A DNA stretch of 64,000 bases, taken from Photorhabdus luminescens subsp. luminescens. Its GTDB lineage: Bacteria > Pseudomonadota > Gammaproteobacteria > Enterobacterales > Enterobacteriaceae. The notes below the pieces were generated by a model. That model was not told the origin of the DNA. It did not search any database and saw only the letters and a list, made by a program, of their open reading frames with translations. A program made the position numbers and the translations under genes. Shown one piece after another: positions 52,099 through 63,487 of this stretch (positions are counted from its first letter, which is position 1; every line of letters starts with the position of its first letter). The DNA is taken from NCBI RefSeq assembly GCF_001083805.1, contig NZ_JXSK01000002.1, positions 558,001 through 622,000 of the forward strand, given 5' to 3'.

Positions 52099-53853
52099 AA
52101 AAATATAAACCATCGTTTTAACCGCTGCTTTTAATCGGCATCAGGTTTTAAACGTTGTTTTTACCACTTTTAACACCTGATTTTTATTAAGTTTAATCAT
52201 CATGGCATATCGTATTTTACATTTAACCAACGTTAATCATATCCGCTTTTTTATCTCTTCTGATACTGTTCACTCTCAATTCTGAGAGCTTTTTATAGGC
52301 CGCCAACCTTTACTTTCCGCATAAATTATGCCAGTAAATAACCTGATAATGTTAAAGATACCTCTTTATATTTTTTCCGATAATTAACTTTCTGTTTAGC
52401 AGTTAAATCCTACCACATTAACCGTTTTATCCCTCTTTTTATTGCGTTATGCTTATAATTTTCTCAGTAAAATAACGGTTAGAAAATACTTTAATATCAA
52501 CATGCTGAATAATATTCTTTTACCTGCTGATTTCTTTTCAACTCTCAGTTAATGGTTAATAGCATTTGATTAAATGTAATTAACTGCCTTTATAAAAAGT
52601 GCATCTATTGAGTTAAACCTGCCTTCTCCTTTTATATAAAATCTCTAATTTCTCTATATACTCACTTTTAAATGATTATTGCAAAGAATAGACCATCTTT
52701 ATTTACTTTTTACTTTTTAAAAAGCTGGCATTAATAGGATACCTACTTTTTAATTTTTAGCCCGATAAAAAAGCGCCTACGATTGCTAAAAGCGAGAAAT
52801 ACAAGTAAAAAGAGCAAGTTAACCATGTTAAAAAGATGGAACCTGTAAAACGATTCTCATGTTTAGAGTTTTCCTATTTTTTAATCAAAAATACATCCAA
52901 TAAATGATTTTCATTAAGCAGCTTTTATAAACCTAATGTTATTTCTTTTCCTACCAAATAGTTAACTTCCTCTTTTCCATTAAACTGATTATGAGGTTTT
53001 CTCTTTTTTCTGTATTTAATTTTTTAGTTTTAAAACCAGAGTAGATAAAAGATATGCTAATAATATTAAGATCAATACCTATTTCTTTAATCATTTTTAA
53101 TACTGCTAATCTAGTCAACCTAAAAAGTTATCGGCTCCCTTTAATGATTGTCTCTGACTTTTCGTAAACTCCTTACAGGCCATGTAAAATCTCTTATTTA
53201 AGAAAATTAGTTTAGCACGGTTAATAATATTAAATATTTTTATTCTAATTATTGGGTTAATATTGTCACTTTGTTAATCAATTCAAGACCGGTTTTTCCT
53301 GATGTTTTCTCTTCCAATGTCAGTATAGCATTGAATTTTTTACCCGTCTTAAAAAAGCCTTAATCACTTATTTTTACCTTTAATGATTAAAGCTTTCACC
53401 TATTTTTTCCAGATTTTAAAACTACACTGACAGACCATAAACAGTTTTTTAACTACTGTTTTATCATATGCAGATAAAGCGTATCTCATCTTACCTGAAT
53501 GAGTGGAAGTTTCTGTCACTCCTTGCTTTCAGATCACATAAAAAACGACACCCCACATGATTTAATCTGAGTGAATCTCAATGTTACGAAGTAAATAAAA
53601 AGCACTAAAACGAAAAGTTAAAGACAGTAAAAACAGCGTTAAAATCCCCCCGGTTTTAGCAAAATGCGATAAAAAAGAGTTTAATACCCATTCAAACTAT
53701 CAGTACAATTTTTTTTCGTTTTATTATTAATGAAAACTCAACAGTGATAATCGAAGCGTTAAAAGCTAGTAATCCGAGATACAGCATAATGCGGTCTCTG
53801 TTAATTTCTATGCTATCCTGCAATGACTCATTAACTCACACTGAATAATACCC
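52099..53853. other. ORF-less AT-rich tract between degQ and degS
   Basis: About 1.75 kb without any open frame of note on either strand; in E. coli degQ and degS lie less than 100 bp apart. GC content is visibly low (under about 30% in the lines I counted), C exceeds G on the plus strand, and TTAA tetramers, which put TAA stops on both strands, are very common. No IS ends, tRNA or known RNA were recognised. It probably contains the degS promoter at its right end. Confidence 0.6.
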
Positions 53854-54915
53854 ATGATTGCCAAGTTGCTGCGCTCTGCTTTTTTAGGATTACTTGTAGC
53901 TGTAATTTTACTCATTACCATTCCATCACTGCGCCCCGGCGGGCTGATATCTGTAATTACCAGCAACAGTAATGACGAAGTTCCATTCAGCTTCAATAAA
54001 GGTGTCCGTAGGGCGGCGCCCGCCGTGGTCAACGTCTACAGCAGCAACATGGGAAGTTTTTCTCATCAAGGCCGAGAAAACCATACCCTTGGTTCTGGCG
54101 TCATTATGAGTGATAAGGGCTACATTCTCACCAATAAACACGTCATTAATAATGCAGGACAAATTATTGTCGCACTGCAAGACGGTCATTTTTATGAAGC
54201 TCTGGTCATAGGTTCTGATAGCTTAACGGATCTTGCGGTCCTGAAAATTGATGCCGAGAACCTGCCTGTCATAACGATTAATCCAAATAGAGTAGCGCAT
54301 GTGGGAGATGTTGTTTTAGCTATTGGTAACCCTTACAACTTGGGGCAAACCATTACTCAAGGGATTATAAGCGCTACCGGTCGCGTCGGATTAAGCCCTA
54401 CCCGCCGCCAAAACTTCCTCCAGACCGACGCTTCCATTAATCAGGGTAACTCTGGCGGTGCATTAATTAACACCCTTGGCGAGCTGGTGGGTATCAATAC
54501 ATTATCATTCGATAAAAGTGAAAATGGTGAAACCCCAGAAGGATTGGGGTTTGCTATTCCGACTGAACTCGCCACCAAGATTATGCAGAAACTTATCCGT
54601 GACGGACGGGTTATCCGAGGTTTTATCGGCATAACGTCACAAGAGCTGCCGCATATTCGCTCTTCTAACGGCAATATCAACCAGCTTCAAGGGTTACGAG
54701 TATTTCAGGTGACTGCAAACGGGCCAGCGCAAAAAGCCGGTATCAAAGTGGGTGATATCATTACCAGTGTCAATAATAAACCCGCTATTTCTGCGGTTGA
54801 AACAATGGATCAAGTGGCTGAAATACGCCCCGGAAGCGTTGTTCCTGTCACTTTATTGCGCGATGGGAAAATATTATCTCTGCAAGTGACTATTGAAGAA
54901 TATGATGAATATTAA
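53854..54915 (+). CDS. degS: outer membrane stress sensor protease DegS
   Basis: 353 aa (E. coli 355). N-terminal membrane anchor (about 5-24), protease domain with H96, D126 and S200 (GNSGGALI) and one PDZ domain (about 255-345). When the PDZ binds C-termini of misfolded porins, DegS cuts RseA and starts the sigma-E response. Confidence 0.96.
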   Translation: MIAKLLRSAFLGLLVAVILLITIPSLRPGGLISVITSNSNDEVPFSFNKGVRRAAPAVVNVYSSNMGSFSHQGRENHTLGSGVIMSDKGYILTNKHVINNAGQIIVALQDGHFYEALVIGSDSLTDLAVLKIDAENLPVITINPNRVAHVGDVVLAIGNPYNLGQTITQGIISATGRVGLSPTRRQNFLQTDASINQGNSGGALINTLGELVGINTLSFDKSENGETPEGLGFAIPTELATKIMQKLIRDGRVIRGFIGITSQELPHIRSSNGNINQLQGLRVFQVTANGPAQKAGIKVGDIITSVNNKPAISAVETMDQVAEIRPGSVVPVTLLRDGKILSLQVTIEEYDEY

Positions 54916-55080
54916 TCATCCAGTAAAAATCTTTTAATCACCATAGTAATGGTGGGTAGATTGTCATGGCATATCAATCCTTGCTTATCGGCTTGTGTTT
55001 GCACTTTACTTCTTCTACCCATCATTCTTTACTTTACTAAAACTACAGTACTTCCTATTTCCAACAATAAGAAAACAAAA

Positions 55081-56361
<1,281 letters not shown>

Positions 56362-56397
56362 TTATATAATTTGCTGTTCGCGGCGAGGCAAACAACG

Positions 56398-56652
56398 TTA
56401 AAAACCGTTGAGCTTGCGATCCCGTTTCCAGTCATCCGGTGTGTAGGCTTTAATTGATAAGGCATGAATACGATTATCAGCAATGTATTCCATCAAAGGC
56501 GCATAAACGGCTTGCTGCTGTTTTACCCGGCTCATACCGGCAAACATTTCACCAACCACAATAACCTGGAAATGGCTGCCATCTCCGTTAACGATGACTT
56601 CATCCAGCGCTAATTTATCCATCAGCACTTGCTTAATCTCATTAGTATCCAT
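56398..56652 (-). CDS. ibaG: BolA family iron metabolism protein IbaG
   Basis: 84 aa, E. coli IbaG (YrbA) length. BolA fold with [33 protein letters not shown]; the His used for [2Fe-2S] binding with a monothiol glutaredoxin lies in HALSIK. Precedes murA by 51 bp. Confidence 0.94.
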   Translation of the reverse strand: MDTNEIKQVLMDKLALDEVIVNGDGSHFQVIVVGEMFAGMSRVKQQQAVYAPLMEYIADNRIHALSIKAYTPDDWKRDRKLNGF

Positions 56653-56673
56653 AATTGCTCAATGTTCTGTAGT

Positions 56674-56800
56674 TATACCCGTTATCTTTCAAGTTGCCTC
56701 TTTGTTGGCTGCACTCGCTCACCCCGGTCACATAGTTCGCTATGCTCCCAGGGATTCACTCCCTTGCCGCCGCGATGCATCTTGAAATCCATAGGGTATA
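56674..56800 (+). repeat. ERIC element 4 (127 bp)
   Basis: TATACCCGTTATC to AGGGTATA, very similar to elements 2 and 5. Sits 21 bp upstream of ibaG inside the mla-ibaG-murA gene series. Confidence 0.9.
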
Positions 56801-56853
56801 GAAATAATAGACAGCCATCTATCCTAATAGAATCCTGCTTATTCTTAAACTAT

Positions 56854-56891
56854 GAAAACGCCCTTGTAATATTTCTGCTTACAAGGGCGCT
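56854..56891. terminator. hairpin between two ERICs in the mla-ibaG interval
   Basis: CGCCCTTGTAA (about 56860-56870) pairs perfectly with TTACAAGGGCG (about 56879-56889); A-rich on the left side, so on the minus strand it is followed by a T-rich stretch (TTTTCATAG). It may terminate the mla operon before ibaG. Confidence 0.55.
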
Positions 56892-56894
56892 GAT

Positions 56895-57021
56895 TATACC
56901 CGTTATCTTTCAAGTTGCCTCTTTGTTGGCTGCACTCACTCACCCCGGTCACATAGTTCTCTATGCTCCCGGGGATTCGTTCCCTTGCCGTCGCGATGCA
57001 TCTTGAAATCCATTGGGTATG
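56895..57021 (+). repeat. ERIC element 5 (127 bp)
   Basis: TATACCCGTTATC to GGGTATG (last base changed). Direct orientation to element 4, 94 bp apart, ending 25 bp after the mlaB stop. Confidence 0.9.
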
Positions 57022-57046
57022 TACAGATAATTAATGAGATTATCGG

Positions 57047-57340
57047 TTAGCTATCAATGATCATTGCTTGCAGATCATAGAGCGTAATCAGGGTATTAAG
57101 TCGTTCATCAATGCCAGAAAAGCGCAATTTATCCCCTCTTTTTTGCATATGATGTTTGAAACGGACTAAAAGAGCTAACCCGGTAGAATCCACATATTCA
57201 AGTTGTGACACATTGATGCTGTTGATATCAGACAATAATTTCTCTTTTTGCTGCCAAAGAGGAAGCAAACTATCACGATCCAAAGCGCCCTTGAGAATCA
57301 ATGTTTGCCCTGTTTTTTCCCAGATCAAACTCTCACCCAT
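57047..57340 (-). CDS. mlaB: lipid asymmetry transporter STAS subunit MlaB
   Basis: 97 aa from MGESLIWEKTG, aligning with E. coli MlaB (97). STAS domain with the conserved VDSTGLALLVRF segment; binds and stabilises the MlaF ATPase. Starts one base after the mlaC stop. The frame is open 16 codons further upstream inside mlaC. Confidence 0.93.
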   Translation of the reverse strand: MGESLIWEKTGQTLILKGALDRDSLLPLWQQKEKLLSDINSINVSQLEYVDSTGLALLVRFKHHMQKRGDKLRFSGIDERLNTLITLYDLQAMIIDS

Positions 57341-57341
57341 C

Positions 57342-57971
57342 TTATTTTTTCTCTTCCAATGTGATTGGCTGACGGGCACTGATTTCAAGCTGCTTAGTCA
57401 GGCCATCAACACCTTGCTGACGCAAGATAGAAGCCCATTCACCCTGTTTAGTCGTAATCATACTGACGCCTTCAGCAATCATATCGTATGCCTGCCAGTA
57501 GCCAGTTTTGCTGTTTTTGCGCCACTGGAAATCAAGACGGACAGGAGGACGGCCATTCGGATCGATAATGGTGACACGAATAGCAATAACATCACTGTCC
57601 CCCAACGGCTTTTCAGGGTCAATCTGGTAAGTTTGATTGTGATACATTGCTAAAGCCTGCCCATAAGCCTGCTCAAGATAGGATTCAAATGCAGCGAAAT
57701 AAACTTTGCGCTGCTCTGGCGTCGTATCTTTATAGTATTTCCCCAGAACCAATGCGCCAGCATATTTAATATGGACATAAGGCAGTAGTTCTTCTTTCAC
57801 CACTTGACGCAGATAATCTGGATTTTGACGAATTTGTGATTGGCTGTTTTTCAAACGAGTAAAAGTCTTTTCCGCCGCATCCTGCATCAACTTATAAGGA
57901 TTCGTCTGATCAACCGCGCTCGCTAATGGCGCAACAACTAACAGCGCCGCCATTAATAATCTCTTCAACAT
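57342..57971 (-). CDS. mlaC: periplasmic phospholipid-binding protein MlaC
   Basis: 209 aa (E. coli 211). Signal peptide cut after ASAV, then the Tol-tolerance/MlaC fold ([56 protein letters not shown]). Shuttles phospholipids between MlaA and MlaFEDB. Confidence 0.95.
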   Translation of the reverse strand: MLKRLLMAALLVVAPLASAVDQTNPYKLMQDAAEKTFTRLKNSQSQIRQNPDYLRQVVKEELLPYVHIKYAGALVLGKYYKDTTPEQRKVYFAAFESYLEQAYGQALAMYHNQTYQIDPEKPLGDSDVIAIRVTIIDPNGRPPVRLDFQWRKNSKTGYWQAYDMIAEGVSMITTKQGEWASILRQQGVDGLTKQLEISARQPITLEEKK

Positions 57972-58004
57972 AATGGATTCCTCTTAATGATATTCAATTG
58001 CTGG

Positions 58005-58511
58005 CTAAGGTGTCGGCTTATGTTCTGCCCCACTTTGGGCATTATCGCCACTCTTATACAAGAACTGGCCGATAAGATCCTCAAGCACCATTGCTGATTT
58101 GGTATCCTGTACGCGGTCACCCTCTTTCAGAATACGGGTGTCCATATCGGGATCTTCAAACCCTATATTCAGGGCAATATATTGTTCACCTAATAGGCCA
58201 GAAGTACGGATGGAAAGAGAACTGGTATCAGGGATATGGTCATACTGCTTCATAATATCCAGTGCCACTTGCGGCGTATAAGTTTTTTCATCAAGAGAGA
58301 TACTTGCAATTCGGCCAATTACCACCCCCCCGATTTTTACCGGCGAGCGCACTTTCAGACCGCCAATATTGTCAAAAGTAGCATACAAACGGTAAGTTGG
58401 CTGGTTGCCTACCGATTTAATGTCTGCCACTTTTAGGCATAAAAAGACGATTGCAGCCAGTGCAATCAAGACAAAAAACCCAACCCAAATTTCACTTTTC
58501 TTGCTTTGCAT
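58005..58511 (-). CDS. mlaD: lipid asymmetry MCE-domain protein MlaD
   Basis: 168 aa. One N-terminal membrane helix (EIWVGFFVLIALAAIVFLCL) and an MCE domain (GLKVRSPVKIGGVVIGRI; TSGLLGEQYIALNIGFED). Forms the hexameric periplasmic ring of the MlaFEDB complex. Confidence 0.96.
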   Translation of the reverse strand: MQSKKSEIWVGFFVLIALAAIVFLCLKVADIKSVGNQPTYRLYATFDNIGGLKVRSPVKIGGVVIGRIASISLDEKTYTPQVALDIMKQYDHIPDTSSLSIRTSGLLGEQYIALNIGFEDPDMDTRILKEGDRVQDTKSAMVLEDLIGQFLYKSGDNAQSGAEHKPTP

Positions 58512-58515
58512 TGAC

Positions 58516-59304
58516 TTAGTTCCCGAACATAAGTGCTGTCAGCACAAAATCCAAACCTAAAACGGCTAACGACGCATGAACCACCGTTCTGGTCGTCGCT
58601 CGGCTGATCCCTTCAGAAGTCGGGATCGCATCATAACCATTGAATAAGGCAATCCAGGTCACAGTAATGGCGAAAACGACACTTTTAATAAAACAATTCA
58701 GCAAATCTTTCTGCCATTCGATAGCAGACTGCATTGAAGACCAGAAGAAGCCACTGTCAATCCCCTTCCAATCAACACCAACCATCGCGCCGCCCCAAAT
58801 ACCTACCGCCACAAAAATCAAAGATAATAGCGGCATACTGATAAACCCTGCCCAGAAACGGGGAGCGATCACACGCCGTAATGGATCTACCGCCATCATC
58901 TCCAGGCTGGAAATTTGTTCCGTGGCTTTCATCAAACCGATTTCTGCGGTCAAGGCTGATCCAGCGCGGCCAGCAAACAACAGCGCCGTGACCACCGGCC
59001 CCAACTCACGCAACAGAGATATCGCCACCATCATACCAAGACTGGCTTCCGCACTGTATGTTGTCAGTACCAGATACCCCTGTAGGCCAAGCACCATGCC
59101 AATAAACAGCCCTGAAACCATAATAATCAACAATGACCGAACACCCACGCTGTAAAGTTGCTGTCGGAGTAACGGCCACTGTCTGGCGGGTTCTGGCCTG
59201 CCAATTATCGCGCGGAAAAGCATAAAACCTGCACGGCCAAAAGAGGCAAATACCTCAATAGCCCGTCGGCCAAGTGCCGCCAGCGCCTGTGTTAACATTA
59301 ACAT
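58516..59304 (-). CDS. mlaE: lipid asymmetry transporter permease MlaE
   Basis: 262 aa permease with about five membrane segments and the family blocks [42 protein letters not shown] and [22 protein letters not shown]. coli MlaE is 260 aa, so the ATG two codons in (59298) is also possible; AGGA spacing favours the first. Confidence 0.95.
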   Translation of the reverse strand: MLMLTQALAALGRRAIEVFASFGRAGFMLFRAIIGRPEPARQWPLLRQQLYSVGVRSLLIIMVSGLFIGMVLGLQGYLVLTTYSAEASLGMMVAISLLRELGPVVTALLFAGRAGSALTAEIGLMKATEQISSLEMMAVDPLRRVIAPRFWAGFISMPLLSLIFVAVGIWGGAMVGVDWKGIDSGFFWSSMQSAIEWQKDLLNCFIKSVVFAITVTWIALFNGYDAIPTSEGISRATTRTVVHASLAVLGLDFVLTALMFGN

Positions 59305-59308
59305 CCCA

Positions 59309-60112
59309 TTATCCTAATAACTCAGTTTTATAATCTCCGGCCGGGAAACGGAAAGGTACCGGCCCGTCAGCAATACCATCAAGAAATTGCCGTACTCGCC
59401 TATCAGAATTAGAGTGCAACTGCTGAGCAGTACCCTCAGCAATAACCTGTTGTTCAGCGATAATATAAGCGTAATCCGCAATGCTCAGAACTTCCGGCAC
59501 ATCGTGGGAAACCACCACACAAGTCACACCAAGCGCCTTATTCAGTTCATCAATCAACTTCACCAAAACCCCCATCGTAATCGGGTCCTGACCAACAAAA
59601 GGTTCATCAAACATAATCAGATCAGGATCAAGCGCGATAGCGCGAGCCAGAGCTGCGCGCCTTGCCATACCGCCGGAAAGTTCAGAAGGCATCAAATTAG
59701 CAGCGCCACGTAACCCTACAGCCTCTAATTTCATCATTACAGTCGTCTGTATAATTTCCTCAGGCAGGTTCGTATGTTCACGCAGCGGAAAAGCGACGTT
59801 CTCAAAGACACTGAGATCAGTGAATAACGCCCCAGATTGAAACAACATACTCATCTTCTTGCGAGCAGCATACAAGCGAGAGCGGGATAAAGCAGGAATA
59901 TTGTCGCCATCAAACCAGATTTCTCCGCGTTCAGGACGTAGCTGACCGCCAATCAATCGTAATAGTGTCGTTTTCCCTATCCCAGAAGGCCCCATAATTG
60001 CAGTGACTTTTCCTCTAGGCACAACTAGATTAATATCAGCAAAAATCGAACGGTTACCACGGGTAAAATACATACCACGGATCTCGATGAGATTTGCTGT
60101 CTGTTGGTTCAT
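59309..60112 (-). CDS. mlaF: lipid asymmetry transporter ATPase MlaF
   Basis: 267 aa ABC ATPase: Walker [14 protein letters not shown] (about 40-52), Q-loop [18 protein letters not shown], signature [28 protein letters not shown] with Walker B, and H-loop VSHDVPE. Drives phospholipid transport that keeps the outer membrane asymmetric. First gene of the mlaFEDCB series. Confidence 0.97.
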   Translation of the reverse strand: MNQQTANLIEIRGMYFTRGNRSIFADINLVVPRGKVTAIMGPSGIGKTTLLRLIGGQLRPERGEIWFDGDNIPALSRSRLYAARKKMSMLFQSGALFTDLSVFENVAFPLREHTNLPEEIIQTTVMMKLEAVGLRGAANLMPSELSGGMARRAALARAIALDPDLIMFDEPFVGQDPITMGVLVKLIDELNKALGVTCVVVSHDVPEVLSIADYAYIIAEQQVIAEGTAQQLHSNSDRRVRQFLDGIADGPVPFRFPAGDYKTELLG

Positions 60113-60340
60113 TATTGATAGCCCTTAACGGTTAATAAATTGGCTTTAATATTTGGTTCACATATTAATCACATATACTACAAAAAAACCGGGGAATTTT
60201 CGCCATTAATGTGATGACAAATTTTACTTTTCTATCCGCCGCCGTCAGAATATACCCCATCTAACTGGGCAGACAGTTTTTGTTTAGAAAATCAACCGGC
60301 GTTAACATTAATTCGGAATATACCTTACAAGGGACGCTTC

Positions 60341-61315
60341 ATGCTTCTGACCTTTTTACTTTTAATTACCGGATTGATTTTACTGGTATATGGTTCCGAT
60401 AGATTAGTATACGGCGCTGCAATTTTTGCCCGTACTCTGGGGCTGCCTCCATTTATTATTGGTATTACCATTGTTGGCATTGGAACTTCCCTGCCCGAAT
60501 TAATGGTTTCAGTTACTGCAATGCTAGATAGTCAACCTGATATGGCGGTGGGTAATGTTATTGGTTCCAACATTACTAATCTGCTGCTGATAACCGGCGC
60601 TGCTGCATTTATTCGCCCAATGGAAGTAAAATCAGGTATTCTACGACAAGAACTGTTGTTGATGTTACTGCTCACCGCCTTCTGTGGTTATTTGATGAGT
60701 GATTACTATCTCAGCCGGATGGATGGGTTGGTATTACTCACTTCCGCCATAGTGTATATTTTATTGATGATAAAAATGGTTGCTCTACCACACCGTGCCG
60801 AAACAGATATTTACACGCAAGAACAGGCTGCTGAATTACCGGTAGAAGGCAATAAACACATTGCCCTACTTTGGATTCTATTAGGGTTACTTATTTTACC
60901 TATGGCAACCCGCATGGTTATTGATAATGCAACGGTTATTGCCCGTATTTATGGCATCAGTGAATTAGTTATTGGGCTTACGGTACTTGCGGTCGGTACC
61001 AGCCTGCCAGAATTAGCAACCTCTATTGCCGCAGCGTTCAAAGGCGAAGACAACATTGCATTCGGGAATATTATAGGTTCGAATATATTCAATATATCAA
61101 CTGTTTTGGGCCTTCCCGCATTACTCTCGCCAGCAGCCATTTCGCCTGAATCTTTCCATCGTGACTTTTGGGTAATGATGGTAGCCAGCATAATATTTAC
61201 TGCATTTTGTTTGGGTCGTAAACACCGATTAAACCGATTTAAAGGTGTCCTGTTATTAAGCTGCTTTATCGCTTATTTTATCGTACTGTTTATTTCTAAT
61301 TACAGCATTGAATAA
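60341..61315 (+). CDS. yrbG: calcium/sodium antiporter YrbG
   Basis: 324 aa (E. coli 325). CaCA-family exchanger with two inverted repeats, each carrying the cation-binding motif: GIGTSLPELMVSV with GNVIGSNITNLL, and AVGTSLPELATSI with GNIIGSNIFNIS. Ten or so membrane helices. Divergent from mla, first gene before kdsD. Confidence 0.95.
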   Translation: MLLTFLLLITGLILLVYGSDRLVYGAAIFARTLGLPPFIIGITIVGIGTSLPELMVSVTAMLDSQPDMAVGNVIGSNITNLLLITGAAAFIRPMEVKSGILRQELLLMLLLTAFCGYLMSDYYLSRMDGLVLLTSAIVYILLMIKMVALPHRAETDIYTQEQAAELPVEGNKHIALLWILLGLLILPMATRMVIDNATVIARIYGISELVIGLTVLAVGTSLPELATSIAAAFKGEDNIAFGNIIGSNIFNISTVLGLPALLSPAAISPESFHRDFWVMMVASIIFTAFCLGRKHRLNRFKGVLLLSCFIAYFIVLFISNYSIE

Positions 61316-61338
61316 ACACAAATAAGTAGGAAAAAGAA

Positions 61339-62307
61339 ATGCCTAAGATTGATTTTCAGCAAGCGGGTAAAAAAGTATTACGCATAGAACGTGATGGATT
61401 GACAGAACTTGAACAACATATAAACGAAGATTTTGACCGTATATGTGAATTGATATTCAACTGCGAAGGTAAAGTGATTGTCATGGGGATGGGTAAATCC
61501 GGCCATATTGGGTGTAAAATTGCTGCAACTTTCGCCAGCACCGGGACGCCATCCTTTTTCGTTCATCCGGGAGAAGCCAGCCACGGCGACCTCGGCATGA
61601 TTACGCCTAAAGATATTGTTTTAGCCATCTCAAATTCTGGTGAGTCCAGCGAAATTTTGTCTCTGATCCCGGCATTAAAACGCCAAAAAATTCCGCTTAT
61701 CTGCATGACTAACAATTACCACAGTAATATGGGGAAAGCCGCAGATATCCATCTGTGTATCAAAACTCCACAGGAAGCCTGTCCGCTAGGTTTGGCTCCT
61801 ACAACCAGTACCACTGCAACGTTGGTTATGGGCGATGCTTTAGCAGTTGCATTGCTCCAGGCGCGTGGCTTTACCGCTGAAGATTTCGCCCTATCACATC
61901 CAGGCGGCGCCCTTGGACGCAAACTTTTGCTACTGGTGAGTGATTTGATGAATACAGGCAATGATATTCCAAAAGTTAATCGTGATGCATCCTTACGCGA
62001 AGCACTACTCGAAATCACCCGGCAAAAATTGGGTATGACCGTCATTTGCGATGAAAATATGTATATTGATGGTATTTTTACTGATGGTGACTTACGGCGA
62101 GTGTTTGATATGGGCGTCGATTTGTACAATGTCAAAATTTCAGATGTTATGACAACAGGTGGTATCCGTATCAAACCGAATGCCCTTGCCGTTGATGCGT
62201 TGAACTTAATGCAGTCACACCATATCACCTCGTTACTGGTCGCAGAAGAAAATAAATTACTTGGTGTATTACATATGCATGACCTGCTACAAGCGGGTGT
62301 GGTTTAA
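61339..62307 (+). CDS. kdsD: arabinose-5-phosphate isomerase KdsD
   Basis: 322 aa (E. coli 328). N-terminal SIS domain (GMGKSGHIGCKIAATFASTGTPSFFVHPGEASHGDLGM) and two CBS domains (about 205-320). Makes D-arabinose 5-phosphate from ribulose 5-phosphate for Kdo synthesis. AAGAAATG context, 23 bp after yrbG. Confidence 0.97.
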   Translation: MPKIDFQQAGKKVLRIERDGLTELEQHINEDFDRICELIFNCEGKVIVMGMGKSGHIGCKIAATFASTGTPSFFVHPGEASHGDLGMITPKDIVLAISNSGESSEILSLIPALKRQKIPLICMTNNYHSNMGKAADIHLCIKTPQEACPLGLAPTTSTTATLVMGDALAVALLQARGFTAEDFALSHPGGALGRKLLLLVSDLMNTGNDIPKVNRDASLREALLEITRQKLGMTVICDENMYIDGIFTDGDLRRVFDMGVDLYNVKISDVMTTGGIRIKPNALAVDALNLMQSHHITSLLVAEENKLLGVLHMHDLLQAGVV

Positions 62308-62324
62308 CCGGAGAAAACGCCTTA

Positions 62325-62888
62325 ATGAGCCAATTAGTTTATTTGGACACCTGTTATGGTCCAGTTAGTAAAGATGTTATTGAAAAAGCCCGTAAAATCC
62401 GCTTGTTGATTTGCGACGTTGACGGTGTTCTATCCGATGGCCTGATATATATGGGCAATAGCGGTGAAGAGCTAAAAACATTTAATGTCCGAGATGGTTA
62501 TGGAATTCGCTGCTTAATTACTTCAGGAATCGAAGTCGCTATTATTACCGGCCGTAAAGCGAAATTGCTGGAAGATCGAGCAAACACACTGGGGATTACA
62601 CATCTTTACCAAGGACAAAGTGATAAGGTTTTGGCGTACAAAGAATTGTTAGATAAACTGGGATTAAAACCAGAACAGGTTGCTTACATCGGTGATGATC
62701 TGATTGATTGGCCGGTCATGGAACAAGTGGGTTTATCTGTCGCTGTGGCAGATGCACATCCATTACTCTTACCAAAAGCGCATTATGTCACCCAAATTGC
62801 GGGGGGACGCGGTGCGGTAAGAGAACTTTGTGATTTGGTGCTTTTTGCTCAGAATAAGCTGGAAGAGGCCAAAGGATTATCAATATAG
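62325..62888 (+). CDS. kdsC: 3-deoxy-D-manno-octulosonate 8-phosphate phosphatase KdsC
   Basis: 187 aa (E. coli 188). HAD-family C0 phosphatase with motif I LLICDVDGVLSDGLIYMG (nucleophile Asp at 32), IITGRKAKLLEDR and GDDLIDWPVME. Removes phosphate from Kdo 8-phosphate. Confidence 0.97.
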   Translation: MSQLVYLDTCYGPVSKDVIEKARKIRLLICDVDGVLSDGLIYMGNSGEELKTFNVRDGYGIRCLITSGIEVAIITGRKAKLLEDRANTLGITHLYQGQSDKVLAYKELLDKLGLKPEQVAYIGDDLIDWPVMEQVGLSVAVADAHPLLLPKAHYVTQIAGGRGAVRELCDLVLFAQNKLEEAKGLSI

Positions 62889-62908
62889 TAGGTTGAAGTG
62901 AAACGAGA

Positions 62909-63487
62909 ATGGATAGAATCAAATCCTGGTTGGTGATAACTCTGGTATTAATCATCCTGGCGCTAATTGGCTGGAACTTGTCTGATTCAGATGGGATTAA
63001 ATCATCTTCTGCTACAGATAACAGTCAGCCAACCTATCAAAGTCAGGATACCATAACTTTTGTTTATGACCCTACGGGGAAACTGACGTATAAACTGGTC
63101 GCTGATGACGTCCAAAACTATGCAGAGTCAAAACTTACCTGGTTTACCAAACCAGTGTTAATTACCTATGACTCAAATGCCATTGCTACATGGACAGTTC
63201 GTGCTAACAAAGCCAAACTGACTAACGACAAAATGCTCTATCTTTACGGAGACGTACAGGTTGACAGTCTGACTAATACGTCACAATTACAACGTATTAC
63301 CACAGAGAACGCTATCATCAACTTGGTGACTCAGGATGTTTCATCTGACGATCAGGTCACACTGATTGGTGTCGGACTAAAATCCGTCGGTATGAAAATG
63401 CGTGGCAATCTGCGGAACAAAACCGCTGAACTGATTGAAAAGGTTAACACCTACTATGAAATCCAACATGAAAAACAGAATCCGTAA
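62909..63487 (+). CDS. lptC: LPS export ABC transporter periplasmic protein LptC
   Basis: 192 aa (E. coli 191). One N-terminal membrane anchor (WLVITLVLIILALIGWNL) and a beta-jellyroll that takes LPS from LptBFG and passes it to LptA. The gene end overlaps the lptA start by 32 bp, as in E. coli. Confidence 0.95.
   Translation: MDRIKSWLVITLVLIILALIGWNLSDSDGIKSSSATDNSQPTYQSQDTITFVYDPTGKLTYKLVADDVQNYAESKLTWFTKPVLITYDSNAIATWTVRANKAKLTNDKMLYLYGDVQVDSLTNTSQLQRITTENAIINLVTQDVSSDDQVTLIGVGLKSVGMKMRGNLRNKTAELIEKVNTYYEIQHEKQNP

Noticed and set aside
52099-53853. CRISPR array or tandem repeat in the ORF-less tract
   Set aside because: No regularly spaced repeat was found; the similar-looking pieces are short T-rich words without fixed spacing.
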